Shown one piece after another: positions 51,401 through 64,000 of a stretch of 64,000 nucleotides of DNA. Source of the DNA: Chaetorhynchus papuensis (taxonomy: Eukaryota; Chordata; Aves; Passeriformes; Rhipiduridae); the NCBI GenBank assembly GCA_013396525.1, contig VWYX01000012.1, forward strand, positions 578,566 through 642,565, given 5' to 3'. Below the pieces are notes generated by a model. It was not told the DNA's origin. It worked only from the letters and a program-made list of their open reading frames with translations, and searched no databases. The stretch's first letter is position 1. Every line of letters starts with the position of its first letter. Both the position numbers and the translations under genes were made by a program.

Positions 51401-52216
51401 TAACACAAGAGCAGCTGGATACGTGTTAAATTTATGTCTGTCCTTTAAATGATGGATGTTGAAACAGCTTTGCACAGTACAGTAACTGTGTTCACAGAAA
51501 CTCCCTATCAGTTCAAGACTTCTGTCTGAGTGATTTCCAATGCAGTCTGTTCCAGGCCAAGGAGTTGAAGGACAGAAACAAATGTCTCTTATATTTCAGG
51601 TGATTAATGTTGTTTTCCGAAGTATTTGTCACCTGTACTGATATCCACATGCTCAACTTGTAGGCAAAAACTTTTTCTACTGTGCATTTGGAAGGGAGTC
51701 CGACAAATAAAGCTTTTTTTAGAGCATGCTGTTAGACATGAATAAGCTTGGTATTTCATATATCAAAATTCAGAACTAGGCTTTTGGTCCACATTAAGCT
51801 TCAAAACACCCTTCCCTGCCAAAAGTTACATTTTTCATTCTAATGAGATATCAAGAAGCTTTGCTTCCAAGAATGTTTACAATATTTTTAATCACTTTAA
51901 AGAAATTAATAAAAATTCTTCCCTTAATATTTATGGGTTAATATATTTAAAGACTCTAACATGGAAACTTTTATAATACCCTAAGGGAAACTCATCAATC
52001 TACAATTTTATTTCCCAAAAACTTGTGATAAAATATAGCTTATGTCCTCAAAAAGATTTAATATTACAGAATAAAGTAACAATATTCCTCAATCTCTGAA
52101 AAAACCCCAACACTGTTCCAACAGGCATTGACACGAACAGCTCATTTAGAAAGAACAACCAAACCTACTACTGCCATAAAAATCAAGAGTGTAATTAAAA
52201 TAAATTACAAGCAAAA

Positions 52217-52257
52217 GAGAGAGAGAATATTTTTTATTTATATATATCATATATATA
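52217..52257. repeat. Low-complexity AG and TA repeats
   Basis: A short AG run (52217-52226) is followed by a T-rich and TA-dinucleotide-rich stretch including TATATATCATATATATAA. It is simple sequence and possibly length-variable. Confidence 0.7.
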
Positions 52258-54468
52258 AACTACATTGACCTACATAAAAAACAGTATGGAAACTGCTCAC
52301 TGTTTTTCTCTGCAATAAATACTGTTTATTTATCGTCTTGGATTCTGCATACTAAACCCCCTCACTTTCAATTAACTCACATAGATGTTTGTCTAACATT
52401 GCCTCAGTTACAAACTGGAGAATATTTGTATGCATCAGAAACACCCCATAAAGGAAAATAATTCTTAAATTATCCATATCATTATTCCCTCAAGAGATCA
52501 GACATTGTCCAGGGAATATCCTGGAAAAAACACTTCCTGACAGATTGATAAGTAGGAAGCATCTACCATGATCATCCAGAGATTCAGGGCTGGGACTGAA
52601 AGTTTGTCTTTACAAGGTAAATTCCAAGTCTCTGAAGCCTGACCATGCCCTTTCAAGAACCCCACCTGCTCCAGTGACCAAAATTTCAAGTAACTTAAAT
52701 GGAAAGAGGATCAAGCTCTAAATATTCATAGAGTGACAATTCTTTCAAGTGATGAGTATTACGGACTTACATATGGAAGGTGTTAAGCTGACTTACACAG
52801 TCTGACTATAGCGAGATAGAGCAGCTGGCATCATCCCTCTAGAGGAAAATTATAGAGTGGTGGCCTCAGTCTAGAACTCTGAGTGCTGGGGGGCATTCTA
52901 GGCAGGACTTTCCGAAAAGAAAAGTCATTTTGCACTGCTCACATAAATGGATTACAGCTATTGCCCTCTGGAGTGAGCCTGCTCCCCGCTATAACCAGCA
53001 TCAGGTGCAGAGTCCAGCAGTGAAGACTGCGCACCTGACCTTGCTGAAAATGTACAGAACTCCAAGGATCTCCTCACATTGCACAATTCCCCTTACTTTT
53101 GTTAGTGTCCTTCTGGCAGCTGCTCATCATTGTGCCACGGTCCAATGTGCTACTTTTTTCAAAAATACACAGAGTTCTGTCTTGGGTGCCATGCCCATGT
53201 CTACTTCCGGAAAATGAAAGTAATATTTCCCACGGAGCCTTTGCAAATGTTGCTTCCCTACTCAGTAGAACTAAGAAAATTTAGGTACAGCTCTCTTTCC
53301 ATTTTTCAAAAGATAAAATGAAGCATAAGAAACAGGAATTAACCTGGATATAAAATGTGGAAAAAAGAAACATGCACTTGACTTTTTTTAGGGCTAGAAA
53401 ATGTCTTTTCCTATAAAGTTACGCAGATACTTAGAGTCAATCAAAGGGCATTCAATAGTGGACTTGCTCTAGTACAAATAAAATCACTCCATTAGTTCTA
53501 CTGTTTTATGTAACCATTTGATCCGCTTCAGTGGTTGTAATGGTCTGATGGGACAAGGCTCAAAAGTAACTTAACAATCCCTTTTTTTTGTCAAGTCACT
53601 CTGCAGCTCTCTCTTGTACCACTTCACTCAAACATGCTCTGTGCTACCTAGTGAGAGTGAAAACAATCCCAGACCCTTAAAGAAATGCCTTACTTCTTGA
53701 AACTGAGTACCTCAGTATGGAGTAAAATCCTCTCTGCCTTTAATAATGAATTTAATACATTCTATGTCCACATCTACAGAGCCATTTGCTGTTTCCAAGG
53801 AGCACCACACACCAACCTTGTGGTCTTTCCTTAGCACAGGAACCTGTTATATGTTAAATAATCAAAATAATTTCTGTTTGAAGACATGCAGTTCAAGAAG
53901 ATGAACTACAGGGAAGAGGCAGTACAAGTGATCAAGGCACTTCCCTTTCTTTTTTGCAGAAAGAGCAGAGATTTTCTTCTAGAGATTTGCTAAGATCCCT
54001 GAAGTTACATTCATATTTTTACAAGTATGAGGCATCTGAAGATGCAGATAAATGCTACATAAGCACATCTGAGAATTACACTGAAAACCTGTTTGTAAAT
54101 TCAAGTTCTTAAGTTCTTTCAATGTAATAAAAGATGTTGATATCACGGTATTTCAACATGCAAATAGAAGTACATGATTTTCAGATATTGATCAACTATG
54201 ATTCCTACTGATCATAGTCAAGTATTTAAAATAATATGCTGATAGTACAAGTGCTGCTCTTTATTGGTCTGTATTGGTCCCTTTTATAGCTCTGCAAATT
54301 TGAGTGAAATTACACTTTTGGACTTTGTACTGGAAGTGTGTCACACTCATGCAAGTCATAGAGTTTTATTACCTCATAGTTCCAGTTCTCTAGCACAACA
54401 AGCTCACCTGACATTTCTTTATGCATTTATGGAAAACAGACTGAAAGGAGGGACAGTGACTTGCAAAA

Positions 54469-54535
54469 TAAGAATTCTTATTATCTGTATTCTGTTATAT
54501 TCTTAAACTGGAAGAAGAATTCTAATTAGAATTCT
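54469..54535. repeat. Cluster of AATTCT palindromes
   Basis: TAAGAATTCTTA at 54469-54480 is a perfect 12-bp palindrome. AGAATTCTAATTAGAATTCT at 54516-54535 is a perfect 20-bp palindrome. The latter contains two GAATTC sites around TAATTA, a core homeodomain-binding sequence. No gene is nearby. Confidence 0.6.
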
Positions 54536-56559
54536 CAGTATCTTACCAGGATCTCCTGGTGCTAGGATATGTACAAGGAAACTTTTTTTCCTAACGAAAC
54601 TTAAACATACCAGGTTCTCAACAAGGTGAGGTTTTCATGAACAGCACTTGCCCTCTGGAAATGCTGCTTTTTCAAGACAAAAAACTCAAGCACCCGACCA
54701 GTAAATTACACTCTGAAATATCTAATAATTTGGAACTAAAAGCCAACCCTTTTTAATTTGGCACTTCCATTATGGAAGTCAGGTATGCTGTTCAATAAAG
54801 CTGCAGTGAGACAGCTCTATGTGCCCATTCTCTTCTGAAGACAGAGCTGTGAGTTTAGAAGTCATAAGAAGGTGTTCTTCTTGCAAGGAGATTAAATTTC
54901 ATAGTTTCTGGTACACTGGACATTGAACTACAATAATATCTGTCAGTTTGCAATAAAATGAGTGATGGTAAACCAACAATTAGATCTAAAATATCTTAAA
55001 ATAACTTGATAAAAGGACTAGAAGGCTTGTGTTATTCTCAAGTCCTGTTTTTCTTAAATACAAAAAGGTATCAACAATAGTTTTCATGGGGGAGAATAAA
55101 AAGAAAAAAAACCAAAACAATTTCTGGTGAAAACAAAAGCTGTATTATTTTAGTGCTGCACCTCTCTGTTTTAAACTAATATTTTGTAATTACCAGCAGT
55201 GCTGTCAGAATGTATGCATGTGTACATTCAAGGTTTCTGTTAGTTCTTGTATAGTCATTTTAAAGAACAACAATCCCCAGTATTTGATAATGAATGCACT
55301 GTCTCAAAAGAGACACTCTCCCCAGGAGGCCCTGCCCAGATCTTGCTCAGTACTGCATGAAGCTGTGAGAAGAAAGAGAACAGTTTCCATTGCTCTAATC
55401 TTGCAGAGCCCTGTGCCTTTTGATCTTTTTGTTCCCTCTTTGTGAAGCACAATTTACACTGCTTGCAATTTACTGAGTTCACTATTTACTTATCTCCTTT
55501 GAGCAGTAATAGCTTAGTATAAAGTTCCTCTGCAATTCTTGGACTACGACTTTTCTTGCTTCTAAAGATGACATCTGCATTTCTTTCTATTGTACAGTGT
55601 GAATGTCACTTCACCTGTCTGGTCTTTCTAAAGTCAACATGTGAACCTCTAATTGCAGAGTGTTTGTTTAGTGACTAGAACAGACTTTTCAGCTAATCTC
55701 TGATTCATTTCCCCTCAGACTTTGTTTAGAGGCTGCAAGGGACAGTTCCAGGGCATATACTATACCTGTTAAGGTGGATTATAAAACAGCTTGTAGACCA
55801 ATTAATTAAGAGGTAGGCAATTCTCATAGAAACTGTTCATTACCAAAACTTCCACTGGCATTTATTTCTTATAAAAGCAAACATGTATGGTTGTACTGAA
55901 TAATTCTCTCACCTTTATAAATTAGTTTTCTGTTTAAAGGCTGCATATCTAAGAGAAAAAAGTTACACTGTGCATGGTACCCAGCTACCAGCAAAGTGGA
56001 CTCTTGTCTGTGAAGACACTCGTCCATTATAGTATATCTGACTCCTGACAGTGCCACATTAGAGTGAGAAAAAGGATTGTGATGCACTGCAAACCTAGTA
56101 TTTTCCACAGTTTTGAGAAACAGAAAATAAAGTGGAGTAATTAATGCTGTTATCAGTTTATCCTCTCAAAAAAAGGAGCAGAAAAAATGCAGTCAGACGT
56201 GGCTGCTCTGGATGGCCAAAAAGCTCTCTTGATACAGAATTGACTGCAACAGGCTTCCCTGTAACTAGCCTTGGCTCAGTCTATAAGTTGTTATGAAAGA
56301 AGTTTCAGGGATGCTACCTCAGAAATGACTACAGAGAACGCACTACAAAACGTTGCAAGTGAGACAAGAGGTTACTCCAACCTGCACCAGAGATAGTACA
56401 GGTGAGATCAGAGCATACAGCTACCCAGCTGTACGTAATCTCCAGCTTCTGTGGCAAGAAATTCTCATCAGAAGCACAATTTTGGAATCTGTATATCATT
56501 TTAAATACACCTATTGCTGTTTTAGAGCTTTAATTTAAAGTACTTATTCATAATTAAGT

Positions 56560-56730
56560 ATTTGAGAACATAATAATTAAGTCAAAATCCCAGCCTTTGA
56601 ATGGCAATTTACAGCTTTAAATGGAATATGCAAATAAAAAGATAGTTCGATATATTCAAATGCATCCTTGCAGGTCTCTCTGAAAGATATTCGCCTTATA
56701 CAATGTTTGCATGGTAAGTTTTTCAATGTC
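56560..56730. other. Candidate conserved non-coding block
   Basis: A non-repetitive AT-rich stretch with AATAATTAAG and an octamer-type ATGCAAAT (about 56628). Its texture resembles enhancers near developmental genes. Nothing in the sequence alone establishes conservation or activity. Confidence 0.2.
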
Positions 56731-59700
56731 AGTATAGAGGAGCCTCACAAAGATCAATGAATTCAGTCATATGGTATAAACCTTAAGACAACCCAATACA
56801 TTCATCTTCATTTATGCACATACATGTTTAGAATTCTTCCTTTGAATTTTCTTGTTAAAATTCTAGTTGTACATTTTAGCTGATAACACCTCTGCTATCT
56901 GACTAGATCCATTTTTGATCTTGTCACAGATTTGATGCTGGGAAGAGGCAGAATTATTCAGGGGACACATGGAGGTTAAGCAAAAAAAGAACCAGAACAA
57001 CACTGTTAGCTTCTCGTAATTCAGAGAATTCTCCATCTGGATTCTGATGAGTACCAAAAGCATTTGAAAATTCAACAGCAGTGATAGGGAAGGACACCAG
57101 TGAAATAAAAATATGTTCCTGCTAGTTCATAAAGTCTTCCAGTCATGTATCAAGGGTGAACAGCCTAATCCATTATGTTAGTCATTCATTTAGAGGTAGG
57201 TAATAGGAAAAGATCCTCAGGGACTAGCAGACATTTTCTAATAAGTGACTTGCTGCTCCTTAGTAAATTCAGTCCCACAGGACACACCTTTCTGAAGTCT
57301 CAACACATTTTTCCAAGTGCTAGGAAATGCAGTAACAAAAAAGTTCTACATAACTCCTGTCCCTAAAGCTTAAAAATATCAATTTAAACTGTTGCAGCCA
57401 TGAAAGAACAAAACAAGTAAAAAAGAAGTATTTCTGACCAAGCAATAAAAGATTAAGTGTAGGCTTTATTTAAAGATAGATTATATTTTAGAGGTCAGAC
57501 TATAAAGAATAAAGCCTTTATTATGCCAGAAGGCCAAAATTTGGGACCTTCTTCTGTTTTGGCACTCTGTATCCTTGTGGAGAAGGCATAACGAGAACCA
57601 ATGAACATTTTGCAATTATATAATACTACTCACCCAAGAATGTAGAATATTTAGTTGTGCTCCATTTGTTGAGCTCTACAGTTCTGTGGGACTTTTTAAG
57701 TTGAAGAACTCTTTGAATGTCATACAGACAGCTATGAAAAGCTCAGTTAGTCATGATTATAGAAAGACACAGCAGAAAAACAAATATTTCAGATTACCAT
57801 TATTTCAAATCCTAATACCAAATCCTAAATTTTAGGAGCCTAAAAAAATGTTAGAATCTATTAGTGTACTCCCTGGATTCAACTCTGCATGACTTCCAGG
57901 CTTGGCCTTGAATCAGCTTTCTCTTTCAGAAATTTTTTGGCCATTCCAAAAAAACAACACAAGCAACTCTGTGTAATGAAAAAACTAACACAAAATAATT
58001 TTTAAAAGCACAGAAATACTTTTCATATTTGTTTGTTTCCCCCAGTGAAGTTCATAAAGATAATTCAACTTCACAGTCTTTCTGCAAACCAGTATTATTG
58101 CCAGGGTTGAGGTTTGTCTGTTTGTTTGTTGGGTTTTTTCGAAAGACATCTGTAAGTATTCCAGTGATTTTTTTCCTTCATTTAAGTCAGTGTGACTGAG
58201 TAGGTTGGGAAGGTTTTGCGGTTTTGGAATTTAATCATATTAATTGTCAGTGATGCTACTCTGGTCTTATCTGCAGCTGTTTGTAAACTATAATTCTCTG
58301 AGTTTTTATGTTGACATCTATTGATTAACAGGACATTAAAAATTATAATACATCTCAGAATCTTTTCAAATTATATCCTTTTTAGCTACTTAACTACAAC
58401 AAGTCCAGAGTTAAAAATTCAGCCAGAATACATGGAAATAAAACATATGGGAAAAGGAAAAGAAGATGAATCTTAAGATTTTTTTTTCTGTTTTCCAGAA
58501 AATGTTTAATGAACTTGTAAAATCATAATCATCATCTGTAATTCAGAGGATCACTTCCAATTAGTGCAGCTTTTCTCTTTCTATACACCACATATTTACT
58601 ATTCAACTTGAACCAGTTTTTGGTATATTTATAGTGAATAAACCAGCTTTCCAGAACTACAAGAGCATGTTTAGTGCAGGTGAGGTCTGCACCATTCTAC
58701 TGTTCCCAGCCCAGATTGAATCCGGCCAGGTAGATCAAGGTTTCCTTTACAGAACTGAATTTTGGCAACAAAAAAGGAGTGTCTTTTGTTGGTTCGTTTG
58801 TTTGATTTTTAATCCTTTGGGATACAAAGATATTTCTTGGCTACAATAAAAAGAGTATCCTACTGTGTTTTCACGTCAATGTTTTTTGCATGGCCAGAAA
58901 GTGCTGATAAAGCATTTCTGTGCATTCAGAGGGGAAAAACACTCAAAAATGTGTTTCTGTAAGTCTTTGAAATGTATCATAGTGGAACTGTGTGTGGGCT
59001 TCAGCTAAAACAAATAAGAGCAATGTATGCTAAGTTTATCCTCCTTGCATCTAATTTACTCTTGAAAAGGAGTTTAATACTAATGAAATACATAGATATA
59101 TACTGGTTTTAAGCCCAGATAATGAGCAGGCAGATATCATTGCATTGTTCATGTTTTACAGCTTTTCCAGTTTGCTTGTACCATTCCCATTAATTTTCCC
59201 ATGTCCTTTTTCTGCCTCTAAATGGCCAAGCAAGCCAATCTGTGTCATAGCTTTTGGAAGTAAAAACTTTGGGACCCAACAACATTATCTCATTCCTGAA
59301 GGACCCAGCTTTCCATTCTGTGTCTTTAACAAATTAAATCTCATAAAAGGCAATTTCAAGATGCCTTTTATGCATAATAACTTTGATGTTCTAATCAAAC
59401 CAGATCCTTCCAAAGAACACAGGGCTGTCAATTTCATACATTCAAGCATTTAATGACTTACACTTGTATGCTCAGTTTCTCTGATATTTATTCATTTAAA
59501 TGAGTTCCAATTGGAACCAGAATAAAGGAGGATAACACTGAAAATGTATACATATTCTTGAATAACAATTTGTTTTAGAACCAGCTCTCTCTTCCTCACA
59601 TGTAACACTCTTAGGTAGATGGTTGGCAGTCAGTGGTGAGTAGCCCGCACTAACCTGCTGCTCTCAGGAAGCCCAGTTTGAACAGATTGGCAAACAGAGA

Positions 59701-62556
59701 ACCAGAAACCCAACTGAGAGCAGAATGGCACCATGTTAGAGGTCCTTCTGTAGTTCCAAATGAGATTGCAGCTTCGGCCCTCAAAGCAGAACAGCTGTGC
59801 TGACTGATGTGATGAACAGCATCCTGCTCATTAAAGGTGTGAGATACAAACCAGATATGTGTTCTTGACATGAGTTGTTCTCTGTACACCCAGTTTGGAA
59901 AGAAAATTTGATGCAGGACTAAAATTAACATGCTAGGATGCATGCTAATTTCAGACTCCCTCTGTCATCACTGGAGACAATCCACTCCCCAGGAGGAAAA
60001 GCCCATCTAAGACCTGAATCTGGAAAAGATTTTCATGTTTCACCGATGCAAGGGAAAGCATGGAGAGTAGTTTCCTAACCTATAGTGTTAATTACTAAGA
60101 ATCCTAAACTGAAGAGGATAGAGTTCAGAATATAAACTTCACTTCTGTAACTTGAGTTGAATTTTAATGAAAAATAGAGGCTGTCTCCCATGAATGCCTG
60201 GACCATTGTTTTTGCAACATTTGCAAATGTCCCATGTTGTATTTTCTGAACATTTTTTGCTCCCTGTTCTCACAAAAGGCAAAAAATATGTATTCTTACC
60301 CTGAGGAATTTTAACATGGGGATTTTATTTGAGTTTATCTATGTGAGATACAAGATACTTGCTATTATGCATGTCCAGTCATCTGTATCTGGCTAACCTA
60401 CTGTAAGGATAGGATTACTTACATCATTTATGAGGAAGAATACAAAGTGCATGAAGGTCACAAGGCCATCATGGAAAAAAGTGGGAAAAGTAAAAGAAGA
60501 GAAGGGGATAAAAAAAGGAAAAAAACATCAAACCAAAAATTGAGGTCATCCCTGAAGTTACTGTAGAGTCTGGGGAAACATTACAGCAAATAAATATTTC
60601 AGAAAAGACAACACGTCATACGTCCTGCTCTGAATGAATGCAGGAATAATGCTATTCCCAACTTGTTCTGCCTGAGCATCTCTCCAGTGTGGGCACTGGC
60701 TCAGATGCCTTCTGCAGTGAAGAGCACTGCAGGACAGCCTTCTCTAGCCAAGGCAAAGGTTCAGAGAAACTTCCCAATATAAAGTTAGATAACAAGTAGG
60801 CACTGACAAGGCAATATCTCTCCCTCTATGTATAGGCAGCTCTAATTGGCATATGATTTATTACATCATTTATATTATAATGCAGCTTATTTACCATGTT
60901 TTCCAGGCAGAAGAAATGCATTAATGTTTCAAACTTCATGAAAAAATGAATCTGCATGATCTCTCTGAAGCATGTGTGAAGCACAAAGGGACTATGCTTA
61001 ATAAAAATCAATCTATCTGTTTACAAGTCTATTCATCTTCCCTGTTCATAACTTAAGACGTTAAGAATTGAATTTTTAAATTTGGATAAATTCAACTTAT
61101 TTGGAAATGCTTTTAAAGTAAATCATTGGACAATGCATTTTCAGGGATTAGCAAAAAAAAAAAAGGAAACATTTTAATTTATTTATTCCATATTTTATAT
61201 TACCTATGAATCTCCAATTGAAATAAAAATAAAATAATGAAATAAAAATATTTCATCAAATATACACTAGTCCATTCAAGTTCAAACAAGCCAGTATATG
61301 ATTCACTCTATGAACAATGTTACCTTCTCTTGTCTATTGTCATTACTAATACATATTGTAAAAGTTGGTACAATGTCATTTATTAAAATTCAATTTAAGG
61401 CAAATATTGGTCCATTGCATACAACTGTATGAAGCAACTGCAGTGATTTTACTTACTCAGATCTTTTTAAGGATCCACTTCTAATTAGAAGAAATTCTTG
61501 TTTTCCAAGATTTCCATGATTACAAACTTTTTCTCTAAATACAAAATATGGAAGACTAAAAGAGATGTAGACCTCATGTCAACAAAGATTTAAAGAAATA
61601 TGAAAATTGACTACCTGCTTGACTATCATCCAGAAGGAATATTACTCCTGCATCCCAAAAGGAATAACACTTCCTGAAGTACAACCCAAGACTTTAGAGT
61701 TTTTCATAAATGAGAACAATACTTAAAAACTTTTCTACAGCTATCAGATAGATGTGAAAAAGGTATAAAAGATTTGTCCAATATTAAGCAAGAATTACGG
61801 AGAATTCAGAATGTAAAGGAAAAGGAGCTTACTAAATATGCAGTAGCATTTGGAGGAAACATCCTGGGATTATATCATTAGATGAAAATAAAACTAAATA
61901 GGACAAACATGTTTAAACAGAAAATGTATTTTTATATAAAGACTCATACAGAAAGATTTAGTTTGATTAGGTCTAGAAGCATTGTATAAGATCTTTCTGT
62001 AAGTGAGATACTTGTATTCTTTTTTTAACTCTCTTTTTAAAGCAAGTGATAAAAATATCTGGTACTCTTGTAACTGCTCTTGTTCATATGTATTGAAGCA
62101 CTTTACAACAGAGATCTTGATCATTTTGGTTTTTTGACAAATGGAGGAGCTGAGGCAGAAGAGAAAGATTATCTGCTATCATAAAAATATTGTATTGATT
62201 CTCTCCAAAATCGTATTCAACTCAGTATATCCTGTTGGGGGAAAAAAAAAGAAAAAAAAACAAGAAGAGTCAATAGAAAGGTTTTAAGTGCTTGCTTCTT
62301 TGTTTTTCAATAATTTCAATGAAACTTGAACTTCGGCTGCTAAAAGAGATGAAAGCAGAAATTGGGTTCCCTGAATTCAGGTACAGCCTATTACGACAAT
62401 ATAGTTTATAAAGGAAGGATCCAAAAGAGCTCAGGAAGAAACAACCTTTAAAGAAGGCATACATGGATTCTTTCTTGAAGAAGAGTACCCATACTCTAAG
62501 CTATTACACTATTAATATGTTTTGACAACATGTAGAAGAAATATGTAGAAAAGCTC

Positions 62557-62569
62557 TTTTTTTTTTTTT
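62557..62569 (-). repeat. Poly(T) tract, 13 bases
   Basis: An uninterrupted T run with no element recognisable on the minus strand upstream of it. A simple homopolymer. Confidence 0.7.
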
Positions 62570-64000
62570 CCAATATGCCTCTTTGGATTTTAGCATTTTG
62601 TTAAGTGCTAATAATAGTTTTGAATTCTAATTACACAAGTTACTACCTCAAATAAAATTCAACATTTTTAACTTTGGAAATGAGTGATTTTTTGGTCCAT
62701 GTCTCAACAAAGTCCAAGAGCAGTTGCCTGCTGTAAGTTCAGACTGAGCGATAAATGTGAAAGGATATGGGAGAGCTCAGTTTTTAGAAGGATGATAAAA
62801 TTTGACATGAAGAATAAGATATAGACAGATTTTAAACAAATACATGATTTCTTCTCATATATAGAACACTTTTTTAGCTTAGTTAATTGAATGAACCAGA
62901 CTAACATTTCCAAAATGGACTCTATAACATCAAAAAAGCCATAGTTCAACTCAGGGCTCCTTCTGACCCATGGTACATTTGCAAAGGATACCTAAAACTT
63001 CTGACCAAAATTTGGAACAAAATGTAAACAAAAACAAGGTATTGTTTTCCTTTTACAAAGAAACACTTATAACAGCCAAATTCAAAGAGCAGCCATGGAA
63101 AGTGCACACTAAGTCCCACTGCTCCTTGGGGCCCGGTGTGATCCTGGCAGTGACACTGCTGGGGACATCCTGGGTGACACTTTGCTATGAGGAGACTTGG
63201 GGTTCTGAGTACTTTCAAGTTGCTCCTTCCTGCCATCTCCCCAGGGTGCTTCAGCTGAATCATGAGAACCAGATCTAGGCTGAAGGCTGATTAGATATTA
63301 GTGGATTCTTGAATTAATCAGTTGTGACTCCCTGATGGAGTCCCTGGCACAGGCACAGCCCCCCACTAGTGCATTTGGAGTAGCTGATTTTACTGAGTGG
63401 ATAATAGAATGAGTCCCCAAACAAAATGCGTTTTTGGAAAAGCATCATATACAGTTTATGGCATCCAATCATGGAACTGAATATAAAAGTGGAACAATGT
63501 GACTCGGGTGACCCATTACAACAGCTTGAGTATAAAGTTACACACAATGAACATGCTGAATTTGTGAGTAACCCACTGGCTCAGTCCAGATCTTGCAGCA
63601 TTTTTCATTGAGGAAATATAAACACTGTGAGAGCTTTTTATATACTGGGCAAATAAAGTAAGACAAGCATTGCCTACTAAATTATTTATTTTGAATTATT
63701 TGGCTTCTCCAGCACTGAACACTTGTAAATAAGGAAAGAACTCAGTCATGGCTTGAAAGACAGAAGAAAAAAAATATCCTGCATATGGCAGGAAAAAAGT
63801 CAAACAATGAAACAAAGTCCTAAGACAACACCCCAGCCCCCTAATTCCATTCATAAAGAGCCTTGAGAAGGCCTCTAAGAAAAACCTTGATTTAAAACAG
63901 AGTACTAGGGTTCTTTAACTCAGAGTAAGACAGCAGCTACTGCAGCAACCATCAAGTTCATGACAAGTGTTTTACCTTTGAGAGCACTGGGTTAAAGCTG

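Larger units (their letters stand above)
48405..64000. other. Gene-free AT-rich DNA to the window end
   Basis: Some 15 kb with short open frames only. The first 100 bases or so may be retroviral leader sequence after the primer-binding site. Further on there are a TA-rich low-complexity stretch at 52238-52257 and a 20-bp palindrome at 54516-54535. A possible conserved block lies at about 56560-56730. TTTG-type simple repeats occur near 58110-58130 and 58786-58802, and A or T tracts at 61153-61164 and 62557-62569. A GC-richer patch at 63110-63270 carries overlapping short frames on both strands and is unassigned. No exon could be supported. Confidence 0.55.

Noticed and set aside
1..64000. tRNA genes, tRNA-derived SINEs, CRISPR arrays, mitochondrial insertions
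   Set aside because: I looked for A/B-box motifs such as GGTTCGA, for regularly spaced repeats and for mitochondrial-like coding stretches, and saw none.

Overview
The window looks like bird nuclear DNA, most likely from a songbird, and no protein-coding gene can be supported in it. The avian reading rests on the dispersed repeats. There are three 3'-end pieces of CR1 LINEs and four to five long terminal repeats (LTRs) whose sequence I recognise, from memory, as avian endogenous-retrovirus types. The base composition is AT-rich with few CpG, and I saw no mammal-type SINE or L1. Species and chromosome cannot be told from the sequence.

Layout. Positions 1-1866 are unannotated AT-rich DNA. An internally deleted ERVL-like LTR lies at 1872-2117 on the minus strand, flanked by ATAAT on both sides. 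Positions 2123-7500 are plain non-coding DNA. Positions 7640-9431 are a more GC-rich repeat-like block. It holds the longest open frame of the window (7510-8181), one arm of a diverged duplicated segment (about 8057-8105, partner at 9012-9060), a 30-bp tandem duplication, and a CR1 3' end. Positions 9432-13466 are non-coding. A probable minus-strand LTR occupies about 13467-14273. Positions 14274-24736 contain no gene, but hold one short open frame with a membrane-segment-like stretch (23255-23464) and a possible conserved non-coding block near 18.8-19.0 kb. The best-preserved element is a solo LTR at 24743-25277, with an inverted CCAAT motif, TATA box, poly(A) signal and 6-bp flanking repeats. 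Positions 25284-33000 are non-coding. A second CR1 (minus strand) is at 33005-33166 and a third CR1 scrap at 39771-39825, the latter at the end of a GC-richer block. Two LTR remnants in the same orientation lie at about 46492-46965 and 48070-48380; the second is followed by a degenerate lysine-tRNA-type primer-binding site. The rest, to 64000, is AT-rich DNA with homopolymer tracts and small palindromes.

The window therefore reads as a gene desert, or part of a very large intron, lightly seeded with old retroelements. Nearly all open frames are short, start at non-ATG codons, overlap on both strands or lie inside LTRs. I found no tRNA, rRNA, CRISPR or operon-like structure, and no convincing new system. 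The items most worth a second look are the unclassified repeat at 7.6-9.1 kb, the LTR with a primer-binding site at 48 kb, the intact solo LTR at 24.7 kb, and the small membrane-segment open frame at 23.3 kb.
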